The notes beneath the pieces are model-generated. The model was not told the DNA's origin. It saw nothing but the letters and a program-made list of their open reading frames with translations, and searched no databases. DNA of 64,000 nt, from NCBI RefSeq assembly GCF_003688625.1, contig NZ_RCWY01000001.1:310001-374000 (forward strand). Direction: 5' to 3'. Origin of the DNA: Sphingomonas sp. PP-CE-3A-406 (GTDB lineage: Bacteria > Pseudomonadota > Alphaproteobacteria > Sphingomonadales > Sphingomonadaceae). Both the position numbers and the translations under genes were made by a program. Below, piece after piece: positions 28,200-37,156 of this stretch; within the stretch, counting starts at the first letter, position 1, and each line of letters begins with the position of its first letter.

Positions 28200-28925
28200 T
28201 TACCGCTCGACCGCGTGCCGTTCCCGTAAAGTACGGTCGATCTGCCAGCCGAAGGCGATCCCGATGACGACGAACAACACCGTCTGCGTGGCGATCGAGG
28301 CGATCCGGAATTGCCACAGCAGAGTTGCGGGGAACGTTGCGGGGACCTCGTCGATCGTCGGCAGGAGCAATTGCAGCGCTGCGACCAGCGCGACATAGCC
28401 GACCACACCGGCCAGGATCGCATCGATCGCGGAGGATCGTCCGCTCAGGCGCCGCCGAATCCAGACGCCCGCGACTGCGGCCAGCACCGAAAAGCCGATC
28501 ATCCCGAAATAGGCGACGGTTCTCAGTCTGACCGTCTCGTGAAGACCCACCGCGGGGGGCGTCGGCGGATATTTGAGCGCCGGTACGATGACGATCACGA
28601 CGACCGTCGCGAGCGCGAGCAGCAGCGACAGGCTGCGTGGCCCGATCTGCACGACGCGACCGTAGAGGACCGCGAAGACGATCGCGAACAGGCCGCCGAG
28701 CGCGGTCCCGTACATCAACATCGCGGTGTAGAGCCCGGCGGTCTTCTGGATCGTTCGGCTGACGAGCTCTTCGTCCATGCCGGGCATGGCGTGCGCGGCA
28801 TGGGCCGCTTCGAAGGCGATCGCGGCGTCGATCTTGGGCTCGGCGAACACGAGCGCAAAGGTCGCGGCGATCAGGGCGCCGAGAATGCCCGACAGCATCC
28901 CGCGCCACAGCATGTGTTTCATCAT
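28200..28925 (-). CDS. cbtA: CbtA-type cobalt transporter subunit
   Basis: A 241-residue inner-membrane protein with about five transmembrane segments (near 8-26, 70-95, 105-122, 145-165 and 180-230). It begins MMKHMLWRGMLSGILGALIAA, the usual CbtA start. The extracytoplasmic loop after the first helix contains HAAHAMPGMDEE, a potential metal-ligand stretch. It lies 16 bp downstream of cbtB in the same direction. CbtA and CbtB are a predicted B12-riboswitch-regulated cobalt uptake pair; direct transport evidence in the family is limited. It converges on the last GH43 gene with a 70-bp gap that shows no clear hairpin. Confidence 0.85.
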   Translation of the reverse strand: MMKHMLWRGMLSGILGALIAATFALVFAEPKIDAAIAFEAAHAAHAMPGMDEELVSRTIQKTAGLYTAMLMYGTALGGLFAIVFAVLYGRVVQIGPRSLSLLLALATVVVIVIVPALKYPPTPPAVGLHETVRLRTVAYFGMIGFSVLAAVAGVWIRRRLSGRSSAIDAILAGVVGYVALVAALQLLLPTIDEVPATFPATLLWQFRIASIATQTVLFVVIGIAFGWQIDRTLRERHAVER

Positions 28926-28941
28926 GGTCTGGGCCCCCGGC

Positions 28942-29169
28942 TCAGTGGCAGGGGAAGCCCAGCAGATGGCGCCCGTCATGGACGTATTCATGCACGTACA
29001 TGCCCTGGAACAGCGCAAACGCGCCCTGTTCGGTGCTGACGAAATACAGCATGATCAGCGCGATGACGGCGCCGAGCACCGCCCACGGCGCGATCTCGTC
29101 GAGCGGAATGCCGGGGGTCGTCCCGATCGCGATGTACGGGTCCTGCGGGGAAAGCGCGCGTGCGGCCAT
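28942..29169 (-). CDS. cbtB: CbtB-type cobalt transporter subunit
   Basis: A 75-residue protein with one transmembrane helix (about 28-45, WAVLGAVIALIMLYFV). Its C-terminal tail YVHEYVHDGRHLLGFPCH is rich in His with a terminal Cys-His, the family's proposed metal-binding end. AGGAG precedes the ATG at 29169. It is the first gene after the cobalamin riboswitch at 29205-29345 and is followed by cbtA, so cobalt uptake should fall when B12 is abundant. Confidence 0.88.
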   Translation of the reverse strand: MAARALSPQDPYIAIGTTPGIPLDEIAPWAVLGAVIALIMLYFVSTEQGAFALFQGMYVHEYVHDGRHLLGFPCH

Positions 29170-29204
29170 GATCAGTCTCCTACCGGGATCTCGCGCCCGG
29201 CGAA

Positions 29205-29345
29205 CGTTGAGGCGTCGGGCGGGGTCTGGCTCTCGACAGGATGGAAACCGTCGATCACAGTGGCGCGACCGCGCCGGTATCGCACCGGCTTCCCGCCCGG
29301 CTCCGATCGCTCTGCTGTGGAGCGACGGGGCAGGGGCGTCAACCG
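29205..29345 (-). ncRNA. Cobalamin riboswitch upstream of cbtB
   Basis: Read on the minus strand, the leader contains GGGAAGCCGGTGCGATACCGG, then CGCCACTGTGA and GAGCCAGACC, the conserved core elements of the cobalamin aptamer in their usual order. It ends about 35 bases before the cbtB start, whose AGGAG could be the sequestered element. The B12 box is less perfect than in the riboswitch at 42719-42928. Edges are approximate. Confidence 0.8.
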
Positions 29346-29359
29346 ATTTGGAGTTTTGG

Positions 29360-29920
29360 ATGGCGACGCGTCTCGTCCTGATCTGCGCTGGCGGCACGCC
29401 CTCGATGCGCGCGGGTGGTTTCCCCGATCCGGCGGAACCGCTCGACGAGGGGGGAAGGGCCAAAGCGGGGGCGGCAAAGCTGGACGGCCCGAAGCCGGCC
29501 AGCGTCTGGACCAGTCCCGCGACCGCGGCGCGCGAGACTGCGATCGCCTTGGGACTGGCCGCTACGCCGAGCGAGGTGTTGCGCGACACCGACCACGGTG
29601 CCTGGACCGGGCTGTCGTTCGAGGCGGTCCATATGCGCGCGCCGGAGGCTCTGGCGGCTTGGCTTATGGCGCCCGAAGATGGTGCGCCGAACGGCGAAAC
29701 GCTCGCCGCCGTCGCGCAACGCGTCGAACCCTGGCTTCACAGCTTGGAGCGGATCGACCAGCCGATCGTGGCGATCACGCACGCGAGCGTGATCCGCGCG
29801 ACGATTGCCACCGCGCTGGCGATACCGGTCGCGACGACGCTGCGGATCGATATCCCGCCGCTGTCGCAAACGATCCTGTCGTTCAATCGCGTCTGGCGTC
29901 TTCAGGAGCTACGCGGCTGA
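29360..29920 (+). CDS. Histidine-phosphatase-superfamily protein lacking the RHG motif
   Basis: A 186-residue cytoplasmic protein with the phosphoglycerate-mutase-like fold pattern: EPLDEGGRAKA, WTSPATAARETA and the late ITHASVIRA with its His. The catalytic start, normally R-H-G-E/x-T, reads LICAGGTPS, so the phospho-accepting His and the preceding Arg are both missing. CobC/CobZ-type alpha-ribazole phosphatases are in this superfamily, and the location next to cobF suggests a cobalamin link. GGAG lies 6 bases before the ATG. The gene is divergent from cbtBA and its promoter must lie in the DNA that encodes the riboswitch. Its 3' end overlaps cobF by 12 bp tail to tail. Confidence 0.7.
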   Translation: MATRLVLICAGGTPSMRAGGFPDPAEPLDEGGRAKAGAAKLDGPKPASVWTSPATAARETAIALGLAATPSEVLRDTDHGAWTGLSFEAVHMRAPEALAAWLMAPEDGAPNGETLAAVAQRVEPWLHSLERIDQPIVAITHASVIRATIATALAIPVATTLRIDIPPLSQTILSFNRVWRLQELRG

Positions 29921-30673
29921 CCGGCGGCGGAGCAGGTAGGTGTCCATGATCCAGCCATGTTCGGCACGCAGCGCGGCGCGTTTTGAAACGATTGTCAGCC
30001 CGACCTCGGCCAGCGGCCCTGCGACCAGCGCTTCGTGCGGCATGCCGAGATAGGCGCCCCACCATATGTCGATGTCCTGCGCCGCGATCGTCTCGAACGC
30101 ACAGCCGCCGTCGAGCATGACCGCCAGCGTATCGATTCTGGCCGGCCAGCCCTCGTCGCGCAGCCGTCGTCCGGTGGTGACGAGCACCGGCGCGCCGAGG
30201 CTGTTGAGTGGTATCGCGTGCGCAGCGGTCAACGCCTGCAGGCTGGTGATGCCGGGAACGACATGGACCCGCAGCGAAACACCGGCGTGGTGCAAGCGCT
30301 CGGCGATCCTCAGGCTGCTGTCGTACAGCGACGGGTCGCCCCAGACGAGCAACGCCAGCCGTCCGCCCTCTGGCAGGTGTCGCGCGACTGCATCCGCCCA
30401 GCATTCGGCGATCGCATCGTGCCAGTCGTCGACCTCGGCGAGATAGGCTCCCGCGGTCCCTCGCACGGGCAGGTCGAACTCCACGACCCGCGTGCTGCCG
30501 GTCAGCACCGTGGCGCAGATCGTCCGGCGAAGATCGATCAGGTCGGACTTCGCATCGCCCTTGCGCGGCAGGAGGATGACGTCGGCGGCGTTCATAGCAG
30601 CCTCCGCCGCACGCGTGAGGTGATCGGGATTGCCCGTCCCGATCCCGATCAGATGCAGGTCGATCGCGCTCAT
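29909..30673 (-). CDS. cobF: Precorrin-6A synthase (deacetylating)
   Basis: A 254-residue SAM-dependent tetrapyrrole methylase that methylates C1 and removes acetate from precorrin-5 in the aerobic route. It starts with the methylase motif IDLHLIGIGTGNPDHLT, has LLVWGDPSLYDSSLRI (the GDP motif) and VVPGITSLQALTAA, and fits CobF in length. CobF is absent from the anaerobic pathway. It is the last gene of the minus-strand series and overlaps cobB by ATGA (30670-30673). Confidence 0.93.
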   Translation of the reverse strand: MSAIDLHLIGIGTGNPDHLTRAAEAAMNAADVILLPRKGDAKSDLIDLRRTICATVLTGSTRVVEFDLPVRGTAGAYLAEVDDWHDAIAECWADAVARHLPEGGRLALLVWGDPSLYDSSLRIAERLHHAGVSLRVHVVPGITSLQALTAAHAIPLNSLGAPVLVTTGRRLRDEGWPARIDTLAVMLDGGCAFETIAAQDIDIWWGAYLGMPHEALVAGPLAEVGLTIVSKRAALRAEHGWIMDTYLLRRRSAA

Positions 30674-31977
30674 CGGCCGTGCGCGATCAGGTGGAAGAAG
30701 GTGCCCGATACGCGGTCGCGATACGATCCGCTTTCGGCCACCAGCGTGCCCTCGGCATCCGTCACTTCGGCGAGTGGCTGATCCGGTTGGTCGAGGATCG
30801 TCGAATAATGGAATTCGTGACCGCGCAGATCACTCCCCACCATGACCCCGGCCATCGGTGCGAGCAGCGTCGCCCGGCGATAGCCGAGATGCATGCGACG
30901 TTTCTCGTAACTCGTGACCAGGCCGAGCAGTCCCGCCATGCGGTGGCGCGTGCCGTCGGCATCGATCAGCGCCTCGCCAAGCGCCATGTAGCCGCCGCAC
31001 TCGCCGTGCACAGGCCGCGTGCTCGCGTGCTCGGCCAGCGCCGCGTGGAAAGTGCGCGCCGCCGACAGGCGACCGGCGTGCAATTCGGGATAGCCGCCGG
31101 GCAACCAGACGAGATCTGCGTGCGGCGCGGGGGCTTCGTCGGCGAGCGGCGAGAAAGGCAGGATCTCAGCGCCGGCGCTCCGCCATCCGGCCAGCATATG
31201 CGGATACGCGAACGAGAACGCGGCATCCTGTGCCAGCGCGATCCGCTGGGCCGGCGGCCTGAAGCTATGCGGTTCGGATTCGGCGCGCGGCGCAGCCGAT
31301 GCTGCAGCGCGGATCGTGGCGAGATCGACATGCTCGCGCAAAAATGCGGCATAGTCGGCGATCCGGGTCTCGAGGTCGGCGTGCTCCGATGCCTGTACGA
31401 GCCCCAGATGCCGCTCGGGCAGCTTCAGGTCGCCGCGCCGTGGCAGCGCGCCGAACACGTGGATTCCGACTGCCGCCATGCCACTGCGCGCCAGCCGTTC
31501 GTGACGCGGGCTTGCGACCCGGTTCAGGATCACGCCGGCGATCGGGAGGTCGGGATCGTAGCGCGCAAAGCCGAGCGCCGTCGCCGCGGCCGACTGCGCC
31601 TGACCCGAGACGTCAACGACCAGTACCACCGGCCAGCCCATCCGCCGCGCGATGTCCGCGCTGGCGCCATTGCCGGTGGCGCCGGGTTTCGCGACGCCGT
31701 CGAACAACCCCATCGACCCTTCCGCCAGCACGAAATCTGCGTCGCTCGCTTGCGCGGCAAGGCCATCGAGCATCGTGCCGCTCATCGCCCAGCTGTCGAG
31801 GTTGAACGAGGCCCGCCCGCTGGCCGCGCGGTGGAATGCGGGATCGATATAGTCGGGGCCGCTCTTGAACGGCTGCACGGCCAACCCGTCGTCGCGCAAC
31901 GCGCGGAGCAGGCCGAGCATGACCGTGGTCTTGCCGGTTCCCGAGGCTGGCGCGGCGATCATCAAGCCGGGGATCAT
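30670..31977 (-). CDS. cobB: Hydrogenobyrinate a,c-diamide synthase
   Basis: A 435-residue enzyme that uses ATP and glutamine to amidate the a and c side chains of hydrogenobyrinate. The P-loop is [11 protein letters not shown] at 9-19 of a dethiobiotin-synthetase-like domain that also shows KSGPDYIDP and GSMGLFDG. The C-terminal class I glutamine amidotransferase domain has the nucleophile Cys in [12 protein letters not shown] and HEFHYS near the end. Its product feeds the CobNST cobaltochelatase, consistent with cobN in the same series. It overlaps cobM and cobF by ATGA. Confidence 0.93.
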   Translation of the reverse strand: MIPGLMIAAPASGTGKTTVMLGLLRALRDDGLAVQPFKSGPDYIDPAFHRAASGRASFNLDSWAMSGTMLDGLAAQASDADFVLAEGSMGLFDGVAKPGATGNGASADIARRMGWPVVLVVDVSGQAQSAAATALGFARYDPDLPIAGVILNRVASPRHERLARSGMAAVGIHVFGALPRRGDLKLPERHLGLVQASEHADLETRIADYAAFLREHVDLATIRAAASAAPRAESEPHSFRPPAQRIALAQDAAFSFAYPHMLAGWRSAGAEILPFSPLADEAPAPHADLVWLPGGYPELHAGRLSAARTFHAALAEHASTRPVHGECGGYMALGEALIDADGTRHRMAGLLGLVTSYEKRRMHLGYRRATLLAPMAGVMVGSDLRGHEFHYSTILDQPDQPLAEVTDAEGTLVAESGSYRDRVSGTFFHLIAHGR

Positions 31978-32759
31978 GCCGAGTCCTCCGCAAACCGCGA
32001 TGTCGAATCCTGCGGTCGGAAGCGCCGGTCATACCCGGGCGCATACAGGCTGCTTTCGTCGAAATCCGCCGCGGCGAGGACGCGCCCGACGAGGATCAAC
32101 GCCGTCCGGTCGGGGCCATCGGCCGCGGCCTCGACGATCGTCGCCAGCGTCGCCCGGACGATGCGTTGCTCCGGCCAGCTTGCCCGCCAGACGATCGCCG
32201 CCGGACAGTCGCTCCCGTACGCCGGCGCTACCGCGGCCACCACCTGCGCAAGGTTATGGATCGACAGATGGATCGCCAGCGTCGATCCGGTGGCGGCGAA
32301 CGCGGCGAGGTCCTCGGCGGGCGGCATCGCGCTCGCGCGTCCGGGCGTGCGCGTCAGCACGACCGACTGCGTCAGACCGGGAAGCGTCAGTTCGGCTTCG
32401 AGCGCCGCCGCCGCCGCGGCGAACGCCGGCACGCCGGGCGTCACGGTGAACGGGATGTCCAGCGCGCGCAGCCGACGGAGTTGCTCGCCCATCGCCGACC
32501 AGATCGACAGGTCGCCCGAATGCAGCCGAGCGATGTCGTGGCCCTCGGCATGCGCCTCGGCGATCTCCGCGACGATCTGATCGAGCGACAGCGGCGCGGT
32601 GTTGACGATCCGCGCACCGGGCGGGCAATGCTCCAGCAGCGCCGCGGGCACCAGCGATCCGGCGTAGAGGCACACCGGCGACGCCGCGATCAGATCGCGT
32701 CCGCGCAACGTCAGCAGATCAGGCGCACCGGGGCCGGCACCGATGAAATGAACGGTCAT
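31974..32759 (-). CDS. cobM: Precorrin-4 C11-methyltransferase
   Basis: A 261-residue methylase starting [22 protein letters not shown], which is diagnostic for CobM/Cbi[22 protein letters not shown] and [13 protein letters not shown] are the further conserved parts. It converts precorrin-4 to precorrin-5. The ATG at 32759 overlaps the cobE stop as ATGA, and its own stop overlaps the cobB start the same way. Sequence beyond this start has no homology pattern. Confidence 0.94.
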   Translation of the reverse strand: MTVHFIGAGPGAPDLLTLRGRDLIAASPVCLYAGSLVPAALLEHCPPGARIVNTAPLSLDQIVAEIAEAHAEGHDIARLHSGDLSIWSAMGEQLRRLRALDIPFTVTPGVPAFAAAAAALEAELTLPGLTQSVVLTRTPGRASAMPPAEDLAAFAATGSTLAIHLSIHNLAQVVAAVAPAYGSDCPAAIVWRASWPEQRIVRATLATIVEAAADGPDRTALILVGRVLAAADFDESSLYAPGYDRRFRPQDSTSRFAEDSA

Positions 32760-33136
32760 GCGACGGATCCTTGGGCGATGGCACAGGTCGCCATCCGGTT
32801 GGGAGAGACGTGGCGGCAAGTCAGGAGCCGTGCGTCGGGACCTGACGCGGCCAGCGCTGCGGCTTCCGCGACACTGCCCGTGCCGCGTGCTTCGAGGCTG
32901 AACCGGGAGCGCGTGGGCGTGGTTATGCTGCGCAGCATTTCCGGCGTCACGGCGATCAGCGGGAGGTCGAGCGCAGTGGCTAGCGGGGCGAGCAGTGCTG
33001 TCTTGTCGTGGGGCGCGGCGAGCGCCTTCACCGCAGGATGGCCCCTCTGCGCGAGCGCGAGCGCGGCCTTGCACGCCGCTACATCGGCGGCGGCACGGAA
33101 GCCGAAACCGGCGACGATCACAGCGCGACGCTCCAT
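32756..33136 (-). CDS. cobE: CobE, CbiG-C-terminal-like cobalamin protein
   Basis: A 126-residue protein with [22 protein letters not shown] and [12 protein letters not shown], the pattern of CobE and of the C-terminal domain of CbiG. CobE is needed in aerobic cobalamin synthesis but its exact reaction is not settled. It overlaps cobL by 19 bp at its start and cobM by 4 bp at its end. Confidence 0.88.
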   Translation of the reverse strand: MERRAVIVAGFGFRAAADVAACKAALALAQRGHPAVKALAAPHDKTALLAPLATALDLPLIAVTPEMLRSITTPTRSRFSLEARGTGSVAEAAALAASGPDARLLTCRHVSPNRMATCAIAQGSVA

Positions 33137-34326
33137 TGCACGACGGGGTAGTGCGCGCGCCACCCGCGTCGCGTGCCGAGCGGGGCGGCGTCCGAAAGCT
33201 CGATCCGCTGGAGCGTGCCGCCTTTCTTTGCGTGCCATTGGGTCAGCAGGATTTCGGATTCCAGCGTCACGGCGTTTGCGACCAGACGCGTGCCGGCATC
33301 GAGCGTCGCGCATAACCGCTCGAGCAAGGCGTTCGACAATCCGCCGCCAACGAACACGACATCGGGCGAGGGGAGCCCGTCGAGGATTTCGGGCGCACGG
33401 CCGTTGATCACCCGCAGCCGGTCGACCCCCAATTTTGCCGCGTTGGCGCGGACCCGATCGGCGCGCACCGGATCGGCCTCGAACGCGACCGCGCTCGTCG
33501 ACGCATGCGACAGGAGCCACTCGATGCCGATCGAACCCGACCCGGCGCCGATGTCCCACAATGTCTCGCCCGGCTTCGGTGCGAGGGCAGAGAGCGTCAG
33601 CGCCCGCACCGCCCGTTTCGTGATCTGTCCATCATGGTCGAACCAGTGATCCGGCCGGCCGGTGGCACTGGGCAACACCGCGCCGTCGCCGGCCACCGTC
33701 ACACCGACGGCCACGGGATGCGCGATATCGGCGAAGTCGAGCGTGGCGGCGGTGCTGCGGCGAATGCGCTCGGACGGGCCGCCGAGCGCTTCGAGGATCC
33801 ACAGCACGCTGACGCCGAAACCCAGCTCGTCGAGATAGCGTGCGAGCTGACTTACCGCGGCGCCATCGCGCACCAGGACGATAGCCTGTCGCCCCGGCGC
33901 GAGGATCGGACGCAGCCGCGTCAACGGTGCGGCATGGAGTCCCAGGCAGGCGGTATCGTCGATCGGCCAACCCAGCCGCGCGGCGGCAAGCGCGAATGTG
34001 GAGACCGCCGGATGCACCACCCATTCGTCGCGATCGAGATAGCGCGTGATCGTCGTCCCTGCGCCGAACCAGAACGGATCGCCCGAGACGAGCAGGACGA
34101 CGCGCCGCCCGCGCTGTTCGAGCAACCGCGCGATGCCGTCGTCGAACGGGATCGGCCAGGGTGCGACATCGCAGCGAAGATCGGGTAGCAGCGCGAGATG
34201 CCGCGTCGCACCGGTCACCAGATCGGCGCGTTCGATCGCGGTGCGACTTGCCGGCGACAGTCCTGCCGGTCCATCCTCGTTGATCCCGACGATCGTCAGC
34301 CACGGAACAGTGCGAGCCTCAACCAT
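33118..34326 (-). CDS. cobL: Precorrin-6Y C5,15-methyltransferase (decarboxylating)
   Basis: A 402-residue fusion of a CbiE-like methylase domain (about 1-200, [13 protein letters not shown]) and a CbiT-like Rossmann methylase domain (about 220-402, SAM motif [14 protein letters not shown]). It methylates C5 and C15 of precorrin-6B and decarboxylates the acetate at C12. The ATG at 34326 begins [19 protein letters not shown] lies 9 bases upstream. Remarkably this start codon overlaps, head to head, the cobK start on the other strand in the sequence CATG at 34324-34327. Its transcript must therefore come through, or start inside, cobK. Confidence 0.92.
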   Translation of the reverse strand: MVEARTVPWLTIVGINEDGPAGLSPASRTAIERADLVTGATRHLALLPDLRCDVAPWPIPFDDGIARLLEQRGRRVVLLVSGDPFWFGAGTTITRYLDRDEWVVHPAVSTFALAAARLGWPIDDTACLGLHAAPLTRLRPILAPGRQAIVLVRDGAAVSQLARYLDELGFGVSVLWILEALGGPSERIRRSTAATLDFADIAHPVAVGVTVAGDGAVLPSATGRPDHWFDHDGQITKRAVRALTLSALAPKPGETLWDIGAGSGSIGIEWLLSHASTSAVAFEADPVRADRVRANAAKLGVDRLRVINGRAPEILDGLPSPDVVFVGGGLSNALLERLCATLDAGTRLVANAVTLESEILLTQWHAKKGGTLQRIELSDAAPLGTRRGWRAHYPVVQWSVAL

Positions 34327-35074
34327 GCCGTCCATCCTCATTCTCGGCGGCACCACCGAAGCCAGCGCGCTCGCGGCCGTGCTGGCGGATCGCGGTATGC
34401 CCGTGGTGCTGAGCTATGCCGGTCGCGTCGCGCACCCGAAGCCACAGCCGGTGCCCGTGCGGATCGGCGGGTTCGGTGGTGTCGACGGCCTTGCGACCTA
34501 TCTTCGTGAAACGGGCATCACGCATCTGGTCGACTCGACGCATCCTTTCGCGGCGCAGATGAGCCGGCATGCTTTCTCGGCGGCAGCCTTGGCGGGTGTC
34601 CTGCATATTGCGCTTACGCGACCGGCCTGGACGCCCGAGAACGGCGATGACTGGCACCGCGTCGGCGATATCGACGCGGCCGTCGCCGCGCTGGCAGGGC
34701 CGTCGCGACGCGTCATGCTGGCGCTCGGCCGCCTGCACGTCGAGGCGTTCGCCGCGCAGCCGCAGCACCGCTATCTCCTGCGCTTCGTCGACCGCGCCGA
34801 TAGTGCGATCGGATTGCCCGATCATCATCTCGTGATCGATCGCGGACCGTTTACCGTCGAGCGCGACCTGACGCTGCTGCGCGAGCACGCGATCGATCTC
34901 GTGGTGTGCAAGAATGCCGGTGGTTCGGGCGCGATGGCCAAGCTGGTCGCGGCACGGACGTTGGAACTGCCGGTTATCATGATCGATCGTCCCATCCTCC
35001 CTGCGCGTAAGGAAGTCTACGATGTCGCCGGCGTGCTTCGCTGGCTGGGTCACGACGCCGACCTCGGCGTGTAG
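34325..35074 (+). CDS. cobK: Precorrin-6A reductase
   Basis: A 249-residue NADPH-dependent reductase that converts precorrin-6A to dihydroprecorrin-6. It starts [20 protein letters not shown] and keeps VDSTHPFAAQMS and the late VVCKNAGGSGAMAKL, all typical of CobK/CbiJ. It is the only cob gene here on the plus strand. Its start overlaps the cobL start and its last 25 bp overlap the 3' end of cobJ, so the whole gene is antisense to any cobJ-cobL read-through transcript. No strong Shine-Dalgarno stands before the ATG. Confidence 0.92.
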   Translation: MPSILILGGTTEASALAAVLADRGMPVVLSYAGRVAHPKPQPVPVRIGGFGGVDGLATYLRETGITHLVDSTHPFAAQMSRHAFSAAALAGVLHIALTRPAWTPENGDDWHRVGDIDAAVAALAGPSRRVMLALGRLHVEAFAAQPQHRYLLRFVDRADSAIGLPDHHLVIDRGPFTVERDLTLLREHAIDLVVCKNAGGSGAMAKLVAARTLELPVIMIDRPILPARKEVYDVAGVLRWLGHDADLGV

Positions 35075-35808
35075 AGAAACGGCGTACCAGCGCGCGCGAT
35101 CATCCGCGTCGTGCTCGACCCGATAATAACGACCGTCCGCATGTCCGCCATTTCAGGCCGCGCATCGGGCAGCGGGACGATCCGCAGGTCTTCGTCGGGC
35201 GTCGACACGGCGCGGGCGAACAGGACCGGGCGCGCGTCGGCGCAGGTCTCGCGCAGGATCGCCAAGGCGGTGCCGAACCCGTCGGGTCTTGCCTTCGAGC
35301 GGGGGTTGTAGAACGCGATCGCGAAATCTGCGTCCGCGGCCAGACGGATGCGACGCTCGATCAGCGCCTGCGGCTTGAGATTGTCGGACAGGTTGATCGC
35401 GCAGAAATCATGGCCGAGCGGCGCACCGACGCGTGCGCTGGCCGCGAGCATCGCGGTGATTCCCGGCAGCACGCGGATATCGAGCGCGCGCCAGTCCGCC
35501 GGTCCGTTCTCGACCGCTTCGAACACCGCCGCCGCCATCGCGAACACGCCCGGATCGCCTGAGGAAACCACGACCACCTTGTGCCCCGCGGTCGCCAACG
35601 CCAGCGCGTGCGCGGCGCGATCGAGTTCGACGCGGTTGTCCGATGCGTGCAGCGTCAGCCCCGAGCGGGGGGCGATGCGTGCGACATAGGGAATGTAGCC
35701 GATGACGTCGGTCGCTTCGGCAAGCGCCTGGGTCACTTCCGGCGTGACCAGCGCGGCGTCACCCGGCCCTAGCCCGGCGATCGCGAGCCATCCTGCGGGT
35801 GGCGTCAC
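35050..35808 (-). CDS. cobJ: Precorrin-3B C17-methyltransferase
   Basis: A 252-residue methylase starting at GTG 35808, whose GTGA overlaps the cobI stop. GWLAIAGLGPGDAALVTPEV, GYIPYVARI and VVVSSGDPGVFAMAAAVFEAVE identify CobJ, the ring-contraction enzyme that makes precorrin-4. INLSDNLKP and YNPRSKARP are conserved in the family. Its 3' end runs 25 bp into cobK on the other strand. Confidence 0.93.
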   Translation of the reverse strand: MTPPAGWLAIAGLGPGDAALVTPEVTQALAEATDVIGYIPYVARIAPRSGLTLHASDNRVELDRAAHALALATAGHKVVVVSSGDPGVFAMAAAVFEAVENGPADWRALDIRVLPGITAMLAASARVGAPLGHDFCAINLSDNLKPQALIERRIRLAADADFAIAFYNPRSKARPDGFGTALAILRETCADARPVLFARAVSTPDEDLRIVPLPDARPEMADMRTVVIIGSSTTRMIARAGTPFLYTPRSAS

Positions 35809-36530
35809 GGCCTGCGTCCCTGGCCGTGGATCAGCACGATCGCGAAATATGGCGCGATGTCGGTCGCATCGGCCAGTCGCGTGACGCGCTGGTCGGGCAT
35901 CGCGGCGTATTCCACCAGCCACGCGGACTCCTCACGGCCCGCTGCGATGAGCGCCCGGCGCAGCTTGGCGAGATGTCGGCCGATCTTCATCACGACCAGC
36001 GCATCGGTGTCGCGAATGCGGCGCGCCAATTCGTCCTCCGGCAAAGTCGCGGTCAGCACCGTCAGGACGTCCTCGCCCCAGGTGATCGGCGTGCCGCTCG
36101 CGGTCCACGCGCCCGACATGCCGGTGATCCCCGGCACCACGCAGACCGGCGCGATATCCGAGAGGCGCGAATGCAGGTGCATGAACGATCCGTAGAAAAA
36201 GGGATCGCCTTCGCACAGCACGACGACGTCTTCGCCAGCGTGCGCGAGCGCCGCGAGATGTCGCGTGCATTCAGCGTAGAATGTCGAAAGCCAGTCGTTG
36301 TAGCGAGGGTCGGAGATCGGGATCTCGGTCGTGACCGGGTATTCCATCGCGTATTCGATCGCATCGGCGCGCAGCATGCCGTCGACGATGCGGCGCGCCT
36401 GGCCGGGTTTGCCCGCCTTGCGGAAGAACGCGATATGCCGTGCACCGCGCACCAGGCGATCGGCGCGGACGCTCATCAGGTCCTGCGCGCCGGGGCCCAG
36501 ACCGACGCCGTGGATCGTCCCGATCGTCAT
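35805..36530 (-). CDS. cobI: Precorrin-2 C20-methyltransferase
   Basis: A 241-residue methylase that makes precorrin-3A. It starts MTIGTIHGVGLGPGAQDLMSVRA and carries VVLCEGDPFFYGSFMHLH and VVPGITGMSGAW, diagnostic of CobI/CbiL. ATGA overlaps join it to cobH (upstream) and GTGA joins it to cobJ (downstream). Confidence 0.94.
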   Translation of the reverse strand: MTIGTIHGVGLGPGAQDLMSVRADRLVRGARHIAFFRKAGKPGQARRIVDGMLRADAIEYAMEYPVTTEIPISDPRYNDWLSTFYAECTRHLAALAHAGEDVVVLCEGDPFFYGSFMHLHSRLSDIAPVCVVPGITGMSGAWTASGTPITWGEDVLTVLTATLPEDELARRIRDTDALVVMKIGRHLAKLRRALIAAGREESAWLVEYAAMPDQRVTRLADATDIAPYFAIVLIHGQGRRP

Positions 36531-37156
36531 TCGGCGTAGCTTGCGAGCGCGTTGATCGCCGCGACCGTGATCGCGCTGCCGCCCATCCGGCCGTCGACGA
36601 CGACGCAGGGCACGGGTTGTACGCCCCAGAGCGCGGCCTTCGATTCGACCGCGCCGACGAAGCCGACCGGGCAGCCGATGATCGCGGCGGGACGCGGGCA
36701 GTCCGGGTCTTCGAGCATGTTGAGCAGGTGGAACAACGCGGTCGGCGCGTTGCCGATCGCCACCAGCGCGCCGGCCAGATGCGGTCGCCACAGCTCCAGC
36801 GCCGCTGCAGACCGCGTGTTGCCCATGGCACGCGCAAGGTCGGGCGTTTCGGCGGCGTTGAGCGTGCAGAGCACCGGGTTCGCCGCGGGGAGCCGGGCGC
36901 GCGTAATGCCCTCGGTGACCATCCGCGCGTCGCACAGGATCGGGGCACCGGCGCGCAACGCGGCACGCGCGTCGGCCGCGAACGTGCGCGAGAACCGGAT
37001 GTGCTGGGCCAGTCCGACCAGTCCGCAGGCGTGGATCATCCGGACGGCGACCGGTTCCTCCTCCGCGGAAAACCGCGCCAGATCGGCTTCGGCGCGGATC
37101 GTCGCGAACGATTGACGATAGATCGCCGCGCCGTCGGTCTCGTAGATATGCGGCAT
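36527..37156 (-). CDS. cobH: Precorrin-8X methylmutase
   Basis: A 209-residue enzyme that moves the C11 methyl group to C12 and yields hydrogenobyrinic acid. The catalytic His lies in AVRMIHACGLVG at about position 43, the same place as in the Pseudomonas enzyme. DARMVTEGI, IGNAPTALFHLL and IGCPVGFVGAVESK are all conserved. It shares one base with the cobG stop (TGATG). Confidence 0.95.
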   Translation of the reverse strand: MPHIYETDGAAIYRQSFATIRAEADLARFSAEEEPVAVRMIHACGLVGLAQHIRFSRTFAADARAALRAGAPILCDARMVTEGITRARLPAANPVLCTLNAAETPDLARAMGNTRSAAALELWRPHLAGALVAIGNAPTALFHLLNMLEDPDCPRPAAIIGCPVGFVGAVESKAALWGVQPVPCVVVDGRMGGSAITVAAINALASYAE

